This document shows positions 29,933-39,738 of a stretch of 64,000 nucleotides of DNA, piece by piece. Source of the stretch: JACDCA01 sp963810305 (lineage in GTDB: Bacteria > Acidobacteriota > Vicinamibacteria > Vicinamibacterales > 2-12-FULL-66-21); assembly GCA_963810305.1 (NCBI GenBank), contig CAWEMY010000018.1, positions 110,131 through 174,130 on the forward strand. The letters are read 5' to 3'. Numbering within the stretch: position 1 is the stretch's first letter; each line of letters begins with the position of its first letter. Made by a program: the position numbers and the translations under genes. The notes beneath the pieces were generated by a model. The model saw nothing but the letters and a program-made list of their open reading frames with translations, was not told where the DNA came from and made no database searches.

Positions 29933-30873
29933 GTGACGAAGAGCGCTGCGCGTCGGCGCGACAATTCGAACTGATCGACGAGGCGTTTCGCAAGGGAGAC
30001 CTGAACGCGTTGCGTGCCGCGGTCGAGGACCCGTCGATCGTGCCGAACGGGCGGATGCCCGACGGGATCGGGCCGTGTCTGACCTACGCGATCTACCACA
30101 GCCCGCTGCCCTTCATCCGCACGCTGCTCGAGATCGGGGCCAACCCGAACGCACCGGCGGACGACGGATTCCCTCCGCTGATCGCCGCCCTGAGCACCGG
30201 GCGTGAGGTGGCTGGCGCGACGAAACGAACGGACGTCGACGCTGTAATTCGGCTTCTGCTCTCGTTCGGCGCGGATCCGAATCAGCGCGGCATCAACGAT
30301 TACACGCCGCTCCACATGGCCGTCGCTGAGCGCAACGCGCTTGCAGTGCAGCTGTTGCTCGACGCCGGCGCCGATCGTGAACTGCGCACCCGGATCGACG
30401 CCTGCGAGACGCCGCTCGAGATGGCACAGGCCGCGGGGCTAACCGCGATCGCGACGCTGCTCGATCCCGGCGGATATACGCGCAAGCGGCTTCGCTCCGG
30501 TCTGACCCTCCTCGCTGACATACCCGGGACCGGCGAAGTAGTCCGCCGGCAGCACAATTACACGATCCGGCTTCGAGTGTGGCTGCACCGGGGTGAGGCA
30601 GTTCGTTGGTCCGACGCGTGGGGCTCAGGGGGAGTTGCGCGGCTCGAGGACGATGGCACGACACTGATTTACGAGGCCCGGATCCATCGGGCCTCGATCA
30701 TCAGCGGGCTGTTTTACGGAGTCGAAGGCATGCGGGTCGGCGGTACGCGACGCCTGGAGATCGCGCCGCATCTGGCATTCGGCGAACGCGGCATCCCGGA
30801 CGTCATTCCGCCCAACGCCGTCCTGATCGCCGAAATCACGATCCTCGATGGTCCTCGGACTGCGCCCCTCTGA
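29926..30873 (+). CDS. Ankyrin repeats fused to an FKBP-type peptidyl-prolyl isomerase domain
   Basis: 315 residues from GTG 29926 (alternative GTG 29929). Residues 10-185 hold ankyrin repeats: LPFIRTLLEIGANPNAPADDGFPPL, AVIRLLLSFGADPNQRGINDYTPLHMAV, LAVQLLLDAGADRELRT. From about 200, an FKBP-like domain follows: DIPGTGEVVRRQHNYTIRLRVWL, IISGLFYGVEGMRVGGTRRLEIAPHLAFGERGIPDVIPPNAVLIAEI (in pieces). GMRVGGTRRL, YG-equivalent FGERG and IPPNA are classic FKBP positions. No signal peptide, so it is probably cytoplasmic and could act as a folding helper docked through the ankyrin part. This domain pairing is unusual. Confidence 0.8.
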   Translation: MVSDEERCASARQFELIDEAFRKGDLNALRAAVEDPSIVPNGRMPDGIGPCLTYAIYHSPLPFIRTLLEIGANPNAPADDGFPPLIAALSTGREVAGATKRTDVDAVIRLLLSFGADPNQRGINDYTPLHMAVAERNALAVQLLLDAGADRELRTRIDACETPLEMAQAAGLTAIATLLDPGGYTRKRLRSGLTLLADIPGTGEVVRRQHNYTIRLRVWLHRGEAVRWSDAWGSGGVARLEDDGTTLIYEARIHRASIISGLFYGVEGMRVGGTRRLEIAPHLAFGERGIPDVIPPNAVLIAEITILDGPRTAPL

Positions 30874-30876
30874 ACC

Positions 30877-33330
30877 TCACGAATTCCGCAATGCGACCGA
30901 CGGATCGATTCGTGTTGCACGCCACGCCGGTGCAGCGACCGACAACGCGGCGGTCACGCCGAGCACGATGATCACGAACGCGAACGTCATGAGATCCAGC
31001 GGCCGCACGTCGAACAGCATCGTCTCGATCAGCCGTCCGAGCAGCGCCGATAACGCCAGGCCGATCACCGCTCCAGTGGCAACGACGCGAGCGGCGTTCG
31101 CAATCACGATGCGAAGCACGTCGCTGGTCGTCGCGCCCAGGGCCCGGCGCACGCCGAAATCACGCACGTGCTGCTGGACCGAATAGGCGAGGATCCCGAA
31201 CACGCCGACCATCGCCAGGACCAACGCCAGCGTCGCGAAAGCCACGACCATGACGGCACGGAAGCGGTGGCGGCCCGTAGCCGTCCAGGCGATGTCTTCG
31301 AGCGTCCTCACTTCCCTCACGCTGACCAGTTGCTCCTTGTCTACGCGGGAGATGGCGCCGCGGACGGAGGACGTCAACGCCGATGCCGGTCCGGATTTAG
31401 GACGTATCAAGACATAGATGTCGTCCGAGAGATCCTGCGCCATCGGCACGTAGATCTGGACGAAGTCCGCCTTTTCATCGGGGCGCCCCTGCACCTGTCG
31501 GGCGACCCCAACGATCTCCTTCACGATCGGCTTGGCTTGTGGTGACGACGTCGGGCGCAACACGATTCGCTGGCCGATCGGCGATCGACCCTGAAAACTC
31601 CGCGCGAACGCCTCGTTGACGATGCACACGGGAACACCGTCGCGCCGATCGCGCCCGTCGAAACTGCGTCCCGCGACGAGCGGGAGATCGAGCGTCGAGA
31701 AGTATCCCGGGCTGACCACCTGATATTCAGTCCGTGGACGCAGGGTCTCGTCGACGGGCGGGTCGCCAACGATCTCGAAGGAGAATCCTCCTTCGTCGAA
31801 GAAATCGAGCGGCACGGCGCTCGCCCACGCAACGCCCGCGACGTTCGGAAGCGCGGTGATCTCGGCTTCCACCTGATCGTAGAACTGCTGGAGCGCCTCA
31901 TCGGTCGGGTACTTCGAGCCCAGCGGATCGACGAGCATCGAGAGCACGCTTTCGGCGCGATAACCCCGATCGAAACCCTCGACAGCCGCCAGCGTCCGAA
32001 GCAGGAGCCCGGCGCCAAACAGGAGAAGAACGGCCGTCGCAACCTCGCCGACAACGAGCAGCCCACGCAGCCGTCCGCCGCCGCCGGTGGTCGTTCGCGT
32101 GTCAGACGCAATCACCTCCGCGGACGAAAAATCTGTCGCCTTCCAGGCCGGGACGGCGCCGAAAAGAAGCCCGACCAGCAGCGCGGCGCCGGCACAGAAA
32201 ACGACGACACGCATGTCGAACGTGGGTGTCACGGTGGCTGGCAGGAGGCCCTGCGGGATCACCGCGGGGGCAACGCTCAGGATTGCCGCGCCGACCGCAC
32301 AACCCAGCACGCCACCCATCAGCGAGAGCAGGACGCTTTCCGTCAACAGCTGCCGGACGATGCGCCAGCGGCCCGCTCCGAGCGCCGAACGCACGGCAAG
32401 CTCCCGCATGCGCACCGTCGCGCGCGCCAGCATCAGGTTGGCGACGTTCGCGCAGCAGAGGAGCAGAACGAATCCGACGACGCCGAGGAACAGCATCGAC
32501 GTCAAGCGCAGATCGCTGCCGATCATCGAGGTGTGCAGGTCTTCGAGCGTGACACCGCGTCCCTGGTTGGTCTGCGGGAACTCGCGCGCGAGACCATCCG
32601 CGACAGCCCCGAGGTCAGCTGCCGCAGCCTTGATTGCAACGCCGGGTTTCATGCGTCCGACGACCTGCAGGGCGTAGACACCACGAACGCGCGGCGGAAG
32701 GTTGACGAGGGATCTCATCGCCCAGATGCTGGTCTGCCCGAGCAGCTGAAAGTCCTTGGGGACGATGCCGACCACCGTGAATAGAGAGCCGTCGAGGCGG
32801 AGCTCGCGGCCGACCACGCCAGGATCCGAGTTGAACCGGGTGCGCCAGAACCCCTCGCTCATGACGACCACGTTGGCGCGCTTTGCTTCGTCCTCGGCGG
32901 AAAACGTCCGGCCAGCAATGGGGGTGACGCCAAGCACATCGAATATCCCGGAGGTAACCCACTGTCGGGATACGGTTTCGGCGTTCCCGTCTGCGCCGGC
33001 CATCACCATGCCGCCGACGCTCGGAGTGAACCCGGCGATCTTCTCGAATGTGCGGCTGCGGGAGTTCCAGTCGAGCATATTGAGCGGCGACACGTAACCT
33101 CGCGGGTTCTTCGCGTTGCTTTCCCAGATCGCGACCAGCCGTTCGGGATTGCCAAAAGGAAGCGGCCGGAGCAGGGTGGCGTCCACCAGGGCGAAAATCG
33201 CGCTGTTGGCGCCGATGCCGAGCGCCAGGGTCAGCGTGGCAACGAGCGTGAACGCCGGCGAGTTCTTCAGCTGGCGAAAGGCGTACTTCAGATCTGCCCG
33301 GAGTTCCTCGAAACGAAGTTTGATGCGCAT
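30877..33330 (-). CDS. ADOP-type ABC transporter permease (FtsX/MacB-like), intact
   Basis: 817 residues from ATG 33330, directly behind AGGTGAGG. A longer frame to 33480 exists but its extra 50 residues are translated repeat (Arg/Gly-rich), so it is rejected. It starts at the first permease half without a PadR-type prefix: LRADLKYAFRQLKNSPAFTLVATLTLALGIGANSAIFALV. FtsX core one: NVANLMLARATVRMRELAVRSALGAGR. Core two: VFGILAYSVQQHVRDFGVRRALGATTS, ending ATRIDPSVALRNS. It would form a two-fold pseudo-symmetric permease with about eight helices, partnered by an unlinked ATPase for export or lipoprotein/peptide handling. It diverges from the ADOP gene at 33558 over 227 bp. Confidence 0.9.
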   Translation of the reverse strand: MRIKLRFEELRADLKYAFRQLKNSPAFTLVATLTLALGIGANSAIFALVDATLLRPLPFGNPERLVAIWESNAKNPRGYVSPLNMLDWNSRSRTFEKIAGFTPSVGGMVMAGADGNAETVSRQWVTSGIFDVLGVTPIAGRTFSAEDEAKRANVVVMSEGFWRTRFNSDPGVVGRELRLDGSLFTVVGIVPKDFQLLGQTSIWAMRSLVNLPPRVRGVYALQVVGRMKPGVAIKAAAADLGAVADGLAREFPQTNQGRGVTLEDLHTSMIGSDLRLTSMLFLGVVGFVLLLCCANVANLMLARATVRMRELAVRSALGAGRWRIVRQLLTESVLLSLMGGVLGCAVGAAILSVAPAVIPQGLLPATVTPTFDMRVVVFCAGAALLVGLLFGAVPAWKATDFSSAEVIASDTRTTTGGGGRLRGLLVVGEVATAVLLLFGAGLLLRTLAAVEGFDRGYRAESVLSMLVDPLGSKYPTDEALQQFYDQVEAEITALPNVAGVAWASAVPLDFFDEGGFSFEIVGDPPVDETLRPRTEYQVVSPGYFSTLDLPLVAGRSFDGRDRRDGVPVCIVNEAFARSFQGRSPIGQRIVLRPTSSPQAKPIVKEIVGVARQVQGRPDEKADFVQIYVPMAQDLSDDIYVLIRPKSGPASALTSSVRGAISRVDKEQLVSVREVRTLEDIAWTATGRHRFRAVMVVAFATLALVLAMVGVFGILAYSVQQHVRDFGVRRALGATTSDVLRIVIANAARVVATGAVIGLALSALLGRLIETMLFDVRPLDLMTFAFVIIVLGVTAALSVAAPAWRATRIDPSVALRNS

Positions 33331-33372
33331 CCTCACCTTTGACGAAAACTGCGGTTCGGAAGTTTGTGAGCC

Positions 33373-33448
33373 GCGCCTTGCGCCCTGCGAACCGCGCCCC
33401 GCGAACCGCGCCCTGCGAACCGCGCTGCGCCCCGCGAACCGCTTCCCC
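33373..33448. repeat. Heptamer tandem array, alternating GCGAACC and GCGCCC(C/T)
   Basis: About ten 7-bp units alternate between GCGAACC and GCGCCCC/GCGCCCT, with one 5-bp GCGCT. The array occupies a third of the spacer between the divergent ADOP genes at 33330 and 33558. TTGACA immediately follows it (33449-33454) and could be a -35 for the plus-strand gene, but no good -10 at the usual distance was seen. Confidence 0.9.
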
Positions 33449-33557
33449 TTGACAGAGGTCAGCGAATCGCTGTATTCCATAGCCTGTCTATGGGAGCTGG
33501 CCCGACTCGAAAGAACCGGCCTCGGTGAGACCCCTCCAGAGACTCTAGGTAAACACT

Positions 33558-36217
33558 ATGTGGTCAGCGCTGCGCCGTGTCGTTGCCTATTTTCGCCGTG
33601 ATCGTCTCGACGACGACGTCGCGGAAGAAATCCGGCTCCACCTGAACCTGCGAGAGCGGGCGCTCATCGACAGCGGCCTCGCACCGGCGGATGCCTATCG
33701 CGAAGCGCGGCGGCAGTTTGGCAACGCGACGCTCATCCGGGAGCAAACGCGGGACCAATGGGGCGGATCGTCGATCGACATGCTGATCCAGGACGTGCGC
33801 TACGGCCTGCGAATGATCCGCAAGGCGCCGGGGTTCAGTGTGGTTGCGATCGCCTCGCTGGCCGTTGGCATCGGCGCCTCGACTGTGCTTTTCAGCTTTG
33901 CGAATTCCTTCCTGTTCCGTCCGGTATACGCCGCCAATGCGGAAAAGGTGATGGCGGTCTTCACCAGCGACTTCGATGGTCCGCTCTACGGGGGTTCGTC
34001 GTACGCCGACTACGAGGCCTTCCGCGCAGTCCCGGTGTTCAGCGGCCTGCTCGCGTGGCAGCGCGCGGAGGCCACGCTGAGCAGCCAGGAGCGGCCGGAC
34101 GTCATCGACGGAGTGCTGGTCTCGGGGAATTATTTTGACGTCCTTGGCCTCCAGCCCTCACGCGGAAGGTTCTTCGGGGACGAAGAGAATCGTGTGCCCG
34201 GGGCTCACCCGGTCGTCGTCCTCAGTCACGACGCGTGGCGCCGGCGATTCGGCGCCGATCCTGCGATTGTCGGGCGCACCATCGAATTGAACGGCCGAAC
34301 GTTTACCGTCGTTGGCGTCGGGCCGCCGCGCTTCGCGGGGACGAGTGTCGAGCACGCGGCTGACTTCTTCGTGCCGGTGATGATGCACGAAGCCCTTTCA
34401 CCGGGGACCGATTCCTGCGAGACCGCAAGCAGCGGACGTTCAGGCTCCTCGGCCGGCTTCAGGACGGGGTCACGTTGCCCGAGGCGTCCACGGCGCTGCG
34501 CGTGCTGGCGGCGGACCTCCTCCAGCAGGATCCCGTGGCGTGGCGCGATCACAGCGGCCAGGGGCGCGTGATCACCGTGCTCCCGGAGACGGAGTCACGG
34601 TTCGTTGGCGCGGGCCCCGGGACCGTCATGGTCATCTTCTCGAGCGTAATGGCCGGTGTGGTGGCGCTTCTGGCGATCGCCTGCGTCAACGTGGCGACGG
34701 TCCTCCTGGCGCGCGCATCGACCCGGCGGAAGGAGGTCGCCGTCAGGCTCGCGATGGGCGCGTCGCGCCGGCGCGTCGTCCGGCAGTTGCTGACCGAGTG
34801 CGGGCTGCTGGCGACAGCGGGAGGCGCGCTCGGATTGATGCTCGCGCAGTGGGTAGCGGCCCTCTTTGCACGCTTCCGGCCGGACGGCGTGCCGCCATTC
34901 GATCTCACCCTCGACTCCCGCATCCTCATCTTCAGCCTCGGCGCCTCGCTCTTGACCGTTGTGCTCTTCGGCCTTGCGCCGGCGCTTCAGACGACGAAGC
35001 CGGATCTCAACGCGGAATTGAAGGACACGGCGCGAACCGTCCGGGTTCGCGGATTTCGATTCGGCCTGCGCGCCGGGCTCGTCGTGACCCAGGTCGCGCT
35101 GTCCCTCGCACTCATGATCGGCGCCGCGCTGATGCTCCGCAGTGCCAACGCCGGCCGCACCGAGGACCCCGGCTTCCGACGTGCTGGCGTCGTGAACGTC
35201 CACATCAACCTGTCAGCCATCCCGGACCGCAACAACGCGCACGCGCGTTTCTATCGGGATGCCGCGGACTCGGTCGCGACACTACCCGGAGTCGAGCGTG
35301 CGGCGCTGGCCGGGTTGCTGCCGATGGACGGCTCGAATAGCCAGGTGAGGATTCGAATCGCCGAAGGTGGAAACCCAATCTCGACGTCGCCGGATGTCAA
35401 CATTGTCGGCGCCGGCTATTTTGCCCTGCTCGACATACCTGTGAGGCAGGGCCGTGAGTTCACGGCCGCTGACCGCGAATCATCGCCCAGCGTGGCGGTC
35501 GTCAACGAAACGATGGCGCGGCATTTCTGGAACGGTGAGCCGGTCGGCAAGACCTTCACCGACGAAGCCACCAACGAACAGGTCCACATCGTCGGCGTCG
35601 TGCGTGATCTGAGGCACCGATCGTTCGCCGAGGACCCGATCCCGATGGTGTACTTCTGCGCGGGGCAGCGAACGCGGACACGAATGACTCTGCACGTGCG
35701 GACGGCGGCGCCTCCAGGCGTCATTGCTCCCGCCGTACAGCGGACCCTGCACGATCTCGAACGCTCGGCAGGTCTTACCCGCGCCGAGACGATGGACGAA
35801 TTCTTCGACCGCATAACGCTGCCGCAGCGCGCCGGCGCCGGCGCCGCAATGGCGACGGCGATGGTCGAGCTGGGGCTCTCGGTCATGGCGTTGTATGGGG
35901 TCATCGCATTCGCCACGACACAACGCCGACGTGAGATCGGTCTGCGGATGGCACTTGGTGCATCGAGCCGATCGGTGATCGCCCTGATCATGCGCGAGGG
36001 TCTGCTGCTCACCGCGGCGGGTGTCGTTTTCGGCGTGGGCGTGGCGCTGCTGGGTGGCACCGCACTACGCAGCTTGCTGATTGGCGTCGAGCCGGCCGAC
36101 CCGGTCAGCTTCGGCGCCGCCATTCTCGTGCTCTTCGTCGTGGGCGCCGCCGCGAGCTACGTCCCCGCGCGTAGCGCCTCGAACGTCGATCCAAGTACGG
36201 CGCTCCGCAGCGAGTGA
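33558..36217 (+). CDS. ADOP-type ABC transporter permease with prefix domain, one frameshift
   Basis: About 886 residues after joining frames. The N-terminal 75 residues form the cytoplasmic permease prefix domain (DDDVAEEIRLHLNLRERALIDSGL, DAYREARRQFGN). Then the first MacB-like half begins: DVRYGLRMIRKAPGFSVVAIASLAVGIGAS. FtsX core one: NVATVLLARASTRRKEVAVRLAMGASRRR. Core two: MALYGVIAFATTQRRREIGLRMALGASSRS, ending NVDPSTALRSE. A one-base deletion near 34412 is evident: restoring one T gives GTDFLRDRKQRTFRLLGRL, the normal wording. The reading frame starting at 34475 is the C-terminal two thirds, not a separate gene. Confidence 0.88.
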
Positions 36218-36251
36218 TCCCGGCGGACCTCTTCGCCGATGCTCGCGTTTG

Positions 36252-36668
36252 TCACATTTGGCCTGCGTGGATTATCTGGATCACGATCTCACGGGTCCGC
36301 GGCCGAGTGTCGAACTCGAGAAGCATGATCTGCTGCCACGTGCCGAGCGTCAGCTCGAAGTCCACGATCGGGATGGTCAGCGAGGGGCCGAGCAGCGCTG
36401 CGCGTACGTGACTCGATCCGTTGTCGTCCCCCCACCGCTCGTGATGCCGGTACTCGGCGTCGCGAGGGGCGAGTTGCTCGAACACCGCGTTTAGATCCGC
36501 GATTGCGCCTGGTTCGAATTCGATGGTCGTCAGCGCCGCGGTGGAGCCAACGACGAAGATCGTGGCGATCCCGGACCGCACGCTCACGGCTTCGGAAACC
36601 ATCTTCGTGATGTCGTGCGCGTCCCCCTGACCCCGGGTCTGGACGGTGTGCCGCACCGTGGAAGCCAT
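36252..36668 (-). CDS. yjbQ: YjbQ/UPF0047 family protein
   Basis: 138 residues, typical length. Family motifs: GIATIFVVGSTAALTTIEFEPGAIADLNAVFEQLAP, YRHHERWGDDNGSSHVRAALLGPSLTIPI, WQQIMLLEFDTRPRTREIVIQII (in pieces). The H..W..N..SH cluster matches the putative active site. E. coli YjbQ has weak thiamin-phosphate-synthase-like activity; the physiological role is unsettled. It converges with the plus-strand ADOP gene (34-bp gap) and lies 66 bp downstream of the next ADOP gene on the same strand, with a 17-nt palindrome between. Confidence 0.9.
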   Translation of the reverse strand: MASTVRHTVQTRGQGDAHDITKMVSEAVSVRSGIATIFVVGSTAALTTIEFEPGAIADLNAVFEQLAPRDAEYRHHERWGDDNGSSHVRAALLGPSLTIPIVDFELTLGTWQQIMLLEFDTRPRTREIVIQIIHAGQM

Positions 36669-36709
36669 CAGCAGGTCAGTGTAACCGACCGGTAGCCGGA
36701 TGAGCGCCT

Positions 36710-36726
36710 CGGCTGACCGTCAGCCG
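36710..36726. other. Perfect 17-nt palindrome between ADOP and YjbQ genes
   Basis: CGGCTGAC-C-GTCAGCCG, 8-bp arms around one base. It lies just after the ADOP stop (36734) and before the YjbQ start (36668) on the minus strand. It may be a regulator site for YjbQ or part of a terminator; a one-base loop makes a simple RNA hairpin less stable. Confidence 0.5.
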
Positions 36727-36733
36727 ACACCAC

Positions 36734-39334
36734 TCAGCTCTCGCGCAGCGTGTCGAGCGGCGATCGGCGGATTGCCCGCCAGGCTGGCAGCACCGTCGCC
36801 AACGCAGCCAGCAGCATCGCGGCGAGCGCCGCGACCGTGAGGGTGGCCGGGTCCGCGGGCGAGACACCGAAGAGCAGGGACGACAGCCCACCCGCGACTG
36901 AAACCGCAATCACGCTGCCGATGACAATCCCCACCGTTGCGTAAAGGGCGGCTCGTCGTACAAACAGACCGAGGATGCCGCTGGTGCTGCTCCCGAGCGC
37001 CAGCCGGATCCCGATCTCGCGCCTGCGAGCGGCGGCGTCGCTGGAGAACACACCGAAGACGCCGACGCCGGCGAGCAGCACAGCGATCAGCGCGAATGCG
37101 GCGAGCAGGAACGCAGCAAAACGATCCGTTGCCAGCGAATCATCGACCACTCGCCGCATCGTCGTGACCCGGTGCACCGGGACGTCGGGATCGATCGATG
37201 CGATTGCCGCCTTGATCGCCGGCACGGCCGAGAGCGCATCCCCCTCCGTACGCACCACGATGTCGCGGGCGTTGTCGGTGAATGCCGACGTGGAGAGGTA
37301 GAGGGCGGGGCGCGGCGGCGTACGGCTATCGGCCAGATGTGCGTCCGCAACCACGCCGAGGACCTCGGCATCGAGACCATCGAACATATTCAAGTGAAGT
37401 TTTCGGCCGACGGCGTCAACCGTACCAAACACGGTCCGGGCGAGTGCCTCGGTGATCACGACCACTGGCGGGCCGGCGACCGGATCGATTCGCGTGAAAG
37501 TTGACCCGTGCAGCAGCCGGATGCGCATCGCAGCGAAATAGCCGGCATCCGAAAACCTGACGTCTGCCACCAGCCCCTGCCCTGGCGCGGGCGCCGGCCC
37601 GATCGCATCGTACACATTGGTCGCGGGGCCGAGTCCGCCCAGCGGACGCGTGCTGACCACACCGGCGCGCGTGATACCGGGTACGGATTCGAGTCGCTCG
37701 ACCAGCGTGCTGAAAAACAGGCGCCTTCGATCGGGTCCATCGTACGACCCTGGCAGCGCGACGCGGATGGCGACGACGCCGGCGGGATCGAAGCCGAGAT
37801 CGACGGTCCGCAGGTGGACGAAGCTGCGGGCGGTGAGCAGTGCCAGCACCCCGAGAGCAAGACCGAGCGCAATCTCGGCAGCCACGAGCGCGCCGCCACG
37901 GGAGGTGCGCGCAACACGCGCCGACCCGAGGAGAACCGTTGCCCCGTACGCTCTTCGCGCCTGTCTCGCGGCGACACCCGCGAACGCCAGCGTCGCAGCC
38001 ATCGCTGTCGCCACCGCGACGAGCAGCACCGGCCGGTCGAGCGCGATTGAGCCGGCGCGAGGAAGGTCGGGCGGCAGCAGCGACTGGAGGATCCCGAGGG
38101 CCGGGAAGGCCGTGAGCACGCCGAGCGCGGTCCCTACCAGTCCGATCAGTAAGCTTTGCACCAGCAACTGGTTCCGCAGTCGCCGATCGGTTGCGCCGAT
38201 CGCCCGCCGGATTGCCAGCTCGTGGACCCGACGACGCATCATGGAAATCGTCAAGGTCCCGACATTGGTCACCGCCAGCAAGAGCAGAAGGGCGACGGCC
38301 ACCAGTATCGCAATCAGCGGCGTCCGTGCGTCACCAGTCAGTTGGTCCCGCAGCGGAATGGCTGTCGCCGACCATCCCTTGTGGACCGGTGATTCCTGCT
38401 CGAGCTGCGCCGCCACAGACGCGAGCTCGGCGCGCGCCGCTATGACCGTCGCCTCCGGTCGCAGGCGTGCGATGACGAGGAGGAAGCGTCCCCACGAGCG
38501 CGATTGCGCGGTTTCGACCAGCGGAAACCACGCATCCTGCTGCTGCAGCCACGCGAATTGTGGCGGGTCGAACCCTGCCGGCATGACGCCGGCGATGGTG
38601 TATGGATCCCCGGAGATCAAGATTGACCGTCCGATTACTCGAGGATCCGCGCCGAGGCGCACACGCCAGAATGCGTCGCTGAGGATCACCGCAGCGCTGT
38701 CACCATCCAGGAAGTCACGGCCGAGAGTCGGCTGTACGCCAAGCAGCGCGAAATAGCCCGGCGAGACCTCCGCGCCCATGAGTCGTTCCGGCGTAGGCTG
38801 CGCCGCGAGCGTGAACGGGCGGGGGACGAGCGCGGCCATTCCGCTGAACGAGCCCGTTCTTTCCCGCCACGCATTGAAGGTCGCGAACGACACGACGTTC
38901 GGCTTCGTGCTCCGGCTGATGTTCTGTTCCCACAGCGCGACGAGCTGCCGCGGCTCGCGGTACGGCAGGGGCCGCAACAGCACGCCGTAAACGACACTGA
39001 AGATTGCGGTGGTGGCGCCAATGCCGAGCGCGAACGTAATCCCGCTGGCAACGGCGAAGCCGGGGTTCCTTCGAAGCACGCGCACGGCGTAGCGGAGGTC
39101 ACGAACGAAATCTTCGACGCGACGTGTGCCGCGCGCGTCCCGCCCTTCTTCCTTGAATCGCTCGACCCCGCCGAAATCGATCAGCGCTGAGCGCCGCGCC
39201 TCGTCCGGCTGCATGCCGGCCGCGATGCGCTCACGGATCTCGCACTCGAGGTGGTGGCGCATCTCGGCGTCCATCGACGCGTCGACCGCGTCACGGCGCA
39301 CCAGCAGCCGGAACCTGCGAAGCCAACGGGTCAT
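36734..39334 (-). CDS. ADOP-type ABC transporter permease with prefix domain, PadR-linked, intact
   Basis: 866 residues from ATG 39334 (MTRWLRRFRLLVRRDAVDAS), or 869 from 39343. The prefix domain is clear (MDAEMRHHLECEIRERIAAGMQPDEARRSALIDFGG), followed by DLRYAVRVLRRNPGFAVASGITFALGIGATTAIFSVVYGVLLRPLPY. FtsX core one ends TISMMRRRVHELAIRRAIGATDRR; core two has VFGVFSSDAAARRREIGIRLALGSSTSG, ending RRSPLDTLRES. The PadR gene ends 4 bp upstream, so the two are one operon, the standard arrangement for this permease class. No ATPase is adjacent. Uninterrupted, in contrast to two of the other three copies. Confidence 0.92.
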   Translation of the reverse strand: MTRWLRRFRLLVRRDAVDASMDAEMRHHLECEIRERIAAGMQPDEARRSALIDFGGVERFKEEGRDARGTRRVEDFVRDLRYAVRVLRRNPGFAVASGITFALGIGATTAIFSVVYGVLLRPLPYREPRQLVALWEQNISRSTKPNVVSFATFNAWRERTGSFSGMAALVPRPFTLAAQPTPERLMGAEVSPGYFALLGVQPTLGRDFLDGDSAAVILSDAFWRVRLGADPRVIGRSILISGDPYTIAGVMPAGFDPPQFAWLQQQDAWFPLVETAQSRSWGRFLLVIARLRPEATVIAARAELASVAAQLEQESPVHKGWSATAIPLRDQLTGDARTPLIAILVAVALLLLLAVTNVGTLTISMMRRRVHELAIRRAIGATDRRLRNQLLVQSLLIGLVGTALGVLTAFPALGILQSLLPPDLPRAGSIALDRPVLLVAVATAMAATLAFAGVAARQARRAYGATVLLGSARVARTSRGGALVAAEIALGLALGVLALLTARSFVHLRTVDLGFDPAGVVAIRVALPGSYDGPDRRRLFFSTLVERLESVPGITRAGVVSTRPLGGLGPATNVYDAIGPAPAPGQGLVADVRFSDAGYFAAMRIRLLHGSTFTRIDPVAGPPVVVITEALARTVFGTVDAVGRKLHLNMFDGLDAEVLGVVADAHLADSRTPPRPALYLSTSAFTDNARDIVVRTEGDALSAVPAIKAAIASIDPDVPVHRVTTMRRVVDDSLATDRFAAFLLAAFALIAVLLAGVGVFGVFSSDAAARRREIGIRLALGSSTSGILGLFVRRAALYATVGIVIGSVIAVSVAGGLSSLLFGVSPADPATLTVAALAAMLLAALATVLPAWRAIRRSPLDTLRES

Positions 39335-39347
39335 GACGTCCACGCGT

Positions 39348-39710
39348 TCAGCCCGGACGGATGACCAGGTTGATAGCCGACGAGAACGCGCGCCAGCTCT
39401 CGATCTCGCGATCGAGCTGCCGGCGGCCGCTCGGCGTCAGCCGATATACCCGGATCCGGCGTCCCTCGTCCGAGAGTTCCTCGGCGCCGGCGATCCATCC
39501 GCGGTCCTCCAGGCGATACAGCGCTGGATACAGGGATCCCTGGTTGACGGTCAGGACGTCGCGGGAAAGCTGCTGGATGCGCTTGGAGATGCTCCAGCCG
39601 TGCAGCGGCCTGGCTTGCAGCGCCTGGAGGACGAGCAGGTCGAGCGTGCCCTGAAGCAGGTCGCTGGGGCCGCGGCTCACCACCACCTCTGATACTTGGT
39701 CATTCGACAA
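39348..39710 (-). CDS. PadR family transcriptional regulator
   Basis: Up to 120 residues from TTG 39710. Start alternatives at GTG 39686-39680 (VVVSRGPSDLL) have a closer fit to the family N-terminus and an AGAGG just upstream. The winged helix-turn-helix is evident: DLLQGTLDLLVLQALQARPLHGWSISKRIQQLS, VNQGSLYPALYRLEDRGWI, YRLTPSGRRQL. PadR proteins repress until a ligand or stress signal binds. The gene immediately precedes the ADOP permease and is preceded by a 10-bp inverted repeat, so it probably autoregulates the operon. If the later start is used, the inverted repeat is fully in the 5' leader. Confidence 0.9.
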   Translation of the reverse strand: MSNDQVSEVVVSRGPSDLLQGTLDLLVLQALQARPLHGWSISKRIQQLSRDVLTVNQGSLYPALYRLEDRGWIAGAEELSDEGRRIRVYRLTPSGRRQLDREIESWRAFSSAINLVIRPG

Positions 39711-39738
39711 TCAATCTGTCTCGATCGGTTGTCGAATG
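39701..39738 (-). promoter_or_regulatory. Putative PadR operator and promoter
   Basis: Perfect 10-bp inverted arms CATTCGACAA (39701-39710) and TTGTCGAATG (39729-39738), 18 bp apart. On the minus strand a perfect -35-like TTGACA (39742-39737) overlaps the distal arm, and the other arm lies near the start. The -10 at 17-bp spacing (ACAGAT) is poor. The layout suits repression of the padR-ADOP operon by its own product; the link is inferred. Confidence 0.6.

Noticed and set aside
33331..33480. 50-residue N-terminal extension of the ADOP permease at 30877
   Set aside because: It translates the GCGAACC array; ATG 33330 has a good ribosome-binding site and matches the family start.
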